Below are positions 48,221 to 51,328 of a DNA stretch of 51,328 nucleotides, piece by piece. Source of the stretch: a virus. The notes under the pieces are model-generated. The model searched no databases and was not told the origin of the DNA. It saw only the letters and a program-made list of their open reading frames with translations. Every line of letters begins with the position of its first letter. Positions within the stretch are counted from its first letter, which is position 1. Position numbers and translations under genes: made by a program. The stretch spans positions 1 to 51,328 of the IMG/VR virus record IMGVR_UViG_3300036822_000043, one strand, 5' to 3'.

Positions 48221-49290
48221 GTGATCTTCCTCCAGTCGGCGCTCGCCATCGAGCACACGTCTATCTCTTCCTGCGGAATAGCAGCGGCGTTAGCCATTGC
48301 CGTGTTAACCGCCCCGGCCCACTCTGAGCGCATGTTCCGGCGGCGTCCTGCGTGCGAAAAGTCATACTCTATAATGCCTAGTGCCTGTTCTAGGCCAAGA
48401 TGCCCCTCGGCCGCATTCATACATAGATGCGTAACTGCCTGGCATAGTGTATCATGAAGGCCGCCGAGCGCCCCAGCAATACGCACCTTGGCTGCCTCCC
48501 GCTCGGCCGACTGTGACATCCATGTACACATAGCTCCCGGACCTACGCGAGCATACCACTCAAGTACTTCAGGCCCTTGCGCCTGCTTCGCAATGGCGTA
48601 GTCACGCTGCGACATCAGGTACTGCCACCACGGCACAGGCAACTCTGGAAGATCACTAGGCAAAGGGGCTTCTACCCGTGCGTCACCATACCACCACTTA
48701 TACACGCGCCCCGTCGAGTTGTGGACACTCGGCGCTACGGTCGCGAACCGGTGATGGTACTGCGCTATCTCGACACCGCTGCCAGGACCAAGGTCAGTCA
48801 CCCACACTCGCCGCGCGGTTCTTGGTGCGTGGAACAGGTAGATGCCTGATACACCATCTCCCGGCGCACGTGAAGTGCTTTTCCACGTTAGTGGCAAGTG
48901 ACAGCCGAGACGCCGGGCCAAATCGATGATTGTAGCGCCGCCCTGTCGGCCTTCATAAGCATCAACGTCAATGCCTATAATGTTCCACGGCAGCCGAAGC
49001 CCTAGGTTCGCCTGTGGGTACTGCCTGATGAGCCGGCGCAGCTCGCCATCATCGACATCCTTGCCATTGTGACCCGTAACGCCTTTGACCAGTGGGGCTT
49101 TTGTACCTTGCCGCGCGACCGGGATAGTGCCTGTCCATCCTAGCGTCCGGTAGTACCCGGCCCCTTCCCGGAATGGGAAAGATTTCATGCCGCGAAGGTC
49201 TTTACTTCCATCGCCCGGTCGGCTATACTCGTTAATGATGGACCCTCCTCCATCCGGGCGGGCCGGAGCTGCCAACTCTGGGCCCGCCAT
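48217..49290 (-). CDS. bifunctional DNA primase-polymerase
   Basis: A 357-residue protein. The prim-pol active site IIGIDVDAYEG has Asp108 and Asp110. LTWKSTSRAPGDGVSGIYLF and VEIAQYHHRFATVAPSVHN follow the archaeo-eukaryotic primase pattern (DUF/bifunctional primase N-terminal domain). It would start DNA synthesis at forks. It overlaps the ATPase gene by 4 bases. Start ATG 49290 has only GGAACG upstream, so M35 is a second possibility. Confidence 0.85.
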   Translation of the reverse strand: MAGPELAAPARPDGGGSIINEYSRPGDGSKDLRGMKSFPFREGAGYYRTLGWTGTIPVARQGTKAPLVKGVTGHNGKDVDDGELRRLIRQYPQANLGLRLPWNIIGIDVDAYEGRQGGATIIDLARRLGCHLPLTWKSTSRAPGDGVSGIYLFHAPRTARRVWVTDLGPGSGVEIAQYHHRFATVAPSVHNSTGRVYKWWYGDARVEAPLPSDLPELPVPWWQYLMSQRDYAIAKQAQGPEVLEWYARVGPGAMCTWMSQSAEREAAKVRIAGALGGLHDTLCQAVTHLCMNAAEGHLGLEQALGIIEYDFSHAGRRRNMRSEWAGAVNTAMANAAAIPQEEIDVCSMASADWRKIT

Positions 49291-49333
49291 CTATTTACGT
49301 TCCGTTTTCCCGGCGTTTACCCGGAAGTTCCCG

Positions 49334-49363
49334 ATTATACGCCAGTCAAAGGGTACAAGTCTA
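49334..49363 (-). promoter_or_regulatory. predicted minus-strand promoter, TAGACT-N18-TATAAT
   Basis: TAGACT at 49363-49358 and TATAAT at 49339-49334 on the minus strand, 18 apart, ahead of the primase-polymerase gene. The -10 is perfect and the -35 hexamer is identical to that at 39004. Confidence 0.55.
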
Positions 49364-49401
49364 GCCCCTCTTTCCGCTCGAAAATTGTTTCGTTTGCCCC
49401 C

Positions 49402-49430
49402 TTCCCTTCCCCTCGCCGGTAGGGTAAGCT
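49402..49430 (+). promoter_or_regulatory. predicted promoter, TTCCCT-N17-TAAGCT
   Basis: TTCCCT at 49402-49407 and TAAGCT at 49425-49430, preceded by GGG as extended -10. It faces the RuvC-like operon and lies back to back with the promoter at 49334-49363, leaving only 38 bases between their -35 elements. Confidence 0.5.
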
Positions 49431-49538
49431 AGAGACGCGCGTTCCGGTTTTATTCGCCTTTCTCCGGGGCCGCACCGGGCCGGTTGTGGGGAGGTAGAGC
49501 GCACCCCATGACCGGCTCGGCACTTTCGAGGGGGAGGA

Positions 49539-49649
49539 ATGCCGACAGATCATCTTCAGAGAGAGGCGATATCAAGAAAACTAAAAGGCAAGCCATGGCC
49601 AGAAGCACGTCGCGCCGCGTATGAGCGGAGCCGGAAGAAAGGAGGTTAG
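49539..49649 (+). CDS. short peptide with repeated gene start and NUMOD3-like segment
   Basis: A 36-codon frame with GGGGGAGGA before its ATG. Residues 1-6 (MPTDHL) repeat the start of the next gene, and 19 of 20 bases from the ATG are identical. The rest (REAISRKLKGKPWPEARRA) resembles the NUMOD3-type DNA-binding repeat of homing endonucleases. It looks like the remnant of a mobile element inserted at the start of the resolvase gene, or a real short DNA-binding peptide. Confidence 0.5.
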   Translation: MPTDHLQREAISRKLKGKPWPEARRAAYERSRKKGG

Positions 49650-49654
49650 GGATC

Positions 49655-50266
49655 ATGCCAACAGATCATCTTCATATCATGGGTATCGATCCAGGATTAG
49701 GAGGTACCACGGGATGGTATCTCATGACAGTACCGCGCGCCTGCATATTCGGGGATGCCCCTTCGGCCATATGGGAGCATGACTGGGGAGAATTCGACGG
49801 GCCAGAACCCGCGCAGGCCATCGAACTTGCCCGTCTCGCGCGGGAAGTTCAGTCCCTCGATTACAAGACTGGCGTGGCCCTCATCGTGGAAGCCTGGGAC
49901 CAGGACCCTACGTTCCACTCGACCGACCCTGAGGCTCTATCCCCCGTACGCATAGGCGCGATGCTTCAGCTCCTCAAGCACCAGAAACAACTTGGGGACT
50001 CGACCCTTCACTTCCAGAGCCGCTCGATGGCATTCTCAACGGCCACAGACGAGCGCCTGAAGGCATGGAATCTTTGGCCAAAGGGAAGTGACCATGTCCG
50101 CGCGGCCCTTAGACATACCATAACCGGACTCCGCCGAGCACGCAATAGCCCGGAGTTTGCGGCAGAACTCTGGACATACTTAAAATTGTTTCCGGGGAAA
50201 GCCTTCCCTTTCCGGCCGGTATCGGGTAGGCTAGTCCTAGCGACGAAGGGGGAAGAGTGCTACTGA
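49655..50266 (+). CDS. RuvC/RNase H-fold Holliday junction resolvase-like protein
   Basis: A 203-residue protein. LHIMGIDPGLGGTTGWYLM gives the first catalytic Asp (about residue 11) of the RNase H fold, LIVEAWDQDP the second acidic site, and GSDHVRAALRHTI the third. It probably resolves recombination intermediates before packaging. AAGGAGGTTAGGGATC precedes the start. Its 3' end contains the promoter at 50204 and overlaps the next start by 10 bases. Confidence 0.75.
   Translation: MPTDHLHIMGIDPGLGGTTGWYLMTVPRACIFGDAPSAIWEHDWGEFDGPEPAQAIELARLAREVQSLDYKTGVALIVEAWDQDPTFHSTDPEALSPVRIGAMLQLLKHQKQLGDSTLHFQSRSMAFSTATDERLKAWNLWPKGSDHVRAALRHTITGLRRARNSPEFAAELWTYLKLFPGKAFPFRPVSGRLVLATKGEECY
50204..50232 (+). 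promoter_or_regulatory. predicted promoter, TTCCCT-N17-TAGGCT
   Basis: TTCCCT at 50204-50209 and TAGGCT at 50227-50232 lie inside the resolvase 3' end, before the gene at 50257. The surrounding TTTCCGGC and GGGTAGG are shared with the sequence at 5933-5962. Confidence 0.5.
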
Positions 50267-50523
50267 TATCGCAGTACCTTGATGAGCATTGGCCTATCGA
50301 CCGGAACGATGCCATCAGGCTCATGCACGTGATGCTCGACGTAGCTTACCGGGCGAACGCACTTGAGATGGACGGCGACCAGCTTCCGCTCTTTACGCTG
50401 GACCTGCTAGACTGGCTCCTCAAAACTTCCGAGGAGGAGGGATGGGCATTCACCCCGAACGAGCGTAGCCTGGTGATGTCAGTCATGATCCGGTCTAAAG
50501 GCAACAACGCGAACAAGTTCTGA
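50257..50523 (+). CDS. hypothetical protein, helical
   Basis: An 88-residue mainly helical protein starting at GTG 50257 with GGGGGAAGA upstream. DRNDAIRLMHVMLDVAYRAN and FTLDLLDWLLKTSEEEGWAF form the core helices. It follows a promoter predicted inside the previous gene. Family not recognised. Confidence 0.6.
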   Translation: MLLISQYLDEHWPIDRNDAIRLMHVMLDVAYRANALEMDGDQLPLFTLDLLDWLLKTSEEEGWAFTPNERSLVMSVMIRSKGNNANKF

Positions 50524-50533
50524 AAGGCGAAAG

Positions 50534-50944
50534 ATGCTAGAACCACAGTTCAAGAAGTGGGTCGGCGAGGTTGATACAGTTATCCTGGTGTGCTGGGATC
50601 TCGGCCACATATGGAACGCCGACCTGTACGACAACATCGAGAAGCGCCCGCACGGAGCGCACCTCCTCGTCGGCTCGTGCGACCGTGGCTGCGGCGTAGT
50701 CCGGGCGCGGTACCTGACGTCTTCCTGGACGCCGGACGCGGCGAAGAACAGCTACAAGTACCCCCGGAACTACAGTCCCAAAGGACTCATCGAGTCCGGG
50801 TTCTTCATGTCCCGCGAACACCGCGGTGCTATTCGCAAGGAGATCGCCCGTCGTGCCAAGGAAGATGCCAAGAGTCCTACTGTCGAGGTACGAACCTCCA
50901 GAGGGACAAGCGTCATCGAAGCCAAATCCCGGTTCTCGGGGTAG
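50534..50944 (+). CDS. zinc-ribbon phage protein of a common actinophage type
   Basis: A 136-residue protein. CWDLGHIWNADLYDN, then GSCDRGCGVVRARYL and YKYPRNYSPKGL, follow the pattern C-x-x-x-GH-x-W ... C-x-x-CG-x-x-R ... Y-x-YP-x-x-Y known from many actinophage genomes. It probably binds zinc. The role is unknown. The C-terminal part is basic and helical. GGCGAAAG precedes the start. Confidence 0.65.
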   Translation: MLEPQFKKWVGEVDTVILVCWDLGHIWNADLYDNIEKRPHGAHLLVGSCDRGCGVVRARYLTSSWTPDAAKNSYKYPRNYSPKGLIESGFFMSREHRGAIRKEIARRAKEDAKSPTVEVRTSRGTSVIEAKSRFSG

Positions 50945-50949
50945 CGCCA

Positions 50950-51030
50950 TGACCTACCAGGACAGGCTCCCCGAGATCATCAAAGCCTGCGACATGCCGC
51001 TCAACCTGCCTCCTCGTAGGCCCCAATAAC
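50950..51030 (+). CDS. possible short peptide gene
   Basis: A 26-residue frame (MTYQDRLPEIIKACDMPLNL and a short tail) starting 5 bases after the preceding stop with GGGG 7 bases upstream. The helix-like first half is plausible for a real peptide, but length and a weak start signal leave it uncertain. Confidence 0.3.
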
Positions 51031-51031
51031 T

Positions 51032-51120
51032 CCCGCCCGCGTGACGACCATTCCCCCAAAGGCGCGTTGCGCGGGCGGGGCTAACTGACCGAGGCCCGGT
51101 ACGCCAAGTGCGTGCCGGGC
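51032..51120. terminator. two hairpins ending the right-arm operon
   Basis: CCCGCCCGCG (51032-51041) pairs with 51070-51079 over 10 bases with a 28-base loop. Directly after, GCCCGGTACGC (51094-51104) pairs with 51110-51120 over 11 positions (one G-U) with a 5-base loop, followed by TTCATT. The second is a good terminator shape. Beyond it, 51121-51328 shows no supported gene, only GC-rich sequence with a GGGGG-TCCT-CCCCC dyad at 51232-51245. Confidence 0.6.
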
Positions 51121-51328
51121 TTCATTACATCTGCACGTGCAACATGAACAGAATGGCAAAATGACAAGCTTTCGAGATTGGCCGCGATTTACGACGGCTA
51201 GTGCCCCATGGTCCCCGGCCTCGACCCTCCTGGGGGTCCTCCCCCACCCCACTGGTGACGGATAGGCGTGCAGACAGCCCCACAGCCCCAGCTGCACCTC
51301 ACCGATAGTCGTCGCACAGGATGATGCT

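Noticed and set aside
51232-51245. GGGGG-TCCT-CCCCC dyad near the right edge as a cos end
   Set aside because: Short, and the evidence for genome ends cannot be obtained from sequence alone. Gene order favours a packaging site near 46.2-46.5 kb.

Overview
The window is most of the genome, or a long contig, of a tailed bacteriophage with siphovirus morphology. By eye GC is about 55-60%, GTG and TTG starts are common, and genes are packed with 1-4 base overlaps (ATGA, TAATG, TAGTG). The host is probably a high-GC Gram-positive (actinobacterium). The evidence is the HK97-type head genes, a long tape measure, a ReqiPepy6 Gp37-like tail protein, a DnaE-type polymerase, a primase-polymerase, ThyX, and an amidase endolysin with a peptidoglycan-binding domain. 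No integrase, excisionase or recognisable lysogeny repressor was found, so a lytic lifestyle is likelier. No tRNA gene and no CRISPR array was seen.

Layout. (a) 1-22572, plus strand: early and middle genes. These are a DUF2786 locus carrying a homing-endonuclease-like insert, a run of very small proteins, a GT-A-like glycosyltransferase, a SNF2-type helicase, a DNA-handling group (AT-hook protein, Cas4-like nuclease broken by a frameshift, NDT-like protein, RecA/Sak4-like ATPase, OB-like protein), a small-molecule enzyme group (MazG-like, FAD/NAD(P)-binding protein, HAD phosphatase, SAM methyltransferase, SDR, ThyX), an HNH gene, and a DNA polymerase III alpha subunit split into two genes. 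(b) 22723-46204, minus strand, read from right to left: HNH endonuclease, terminase small subunit, a histone-H1-like basic protein, terminase large subunit, portal, MuF, scaffold, major capsid, connectors, major tail protein, tail assembly chaperones with a -1 frameshift, tape measure, tail tip genes, endolysin, a methyltransferase and a secreted GH12-like protein. (c) 46565-51328: one plus-strand gene, a convergent minus-strand pair (RecA-fold ATPase and primase-polymerase), then a plus-strand group with a RuvC-like resolvase.

The early and late operons converge at about 22.6-22.7 kb. The late operon diverges from the right arm at about 46.2-46.5 kb, where the packaging site would be expected but was not identified. 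Two promoter-like sequence families recur at operon heads: TTCCCT-N17-TAnnnT and TAGACT-N17-TATACT.

The most unusual items are these. Two or three loci look as if a homing-endonuclease cassette landed at the 5' end of a gene and supplied a diverged or repeated replacement start. The 1624-1834 leader has a 24 bp inverted repeat over a promoter followed by three hairpins. A long imperfect hairpin lies at 46940-47017. A secreted GH12-like glycosidase sits at the end of the late operon. A nucleotide/sugar/methyl enzyme group might serve DNA or nucleotide modification. All functions are read from sequence patterns without database searches.
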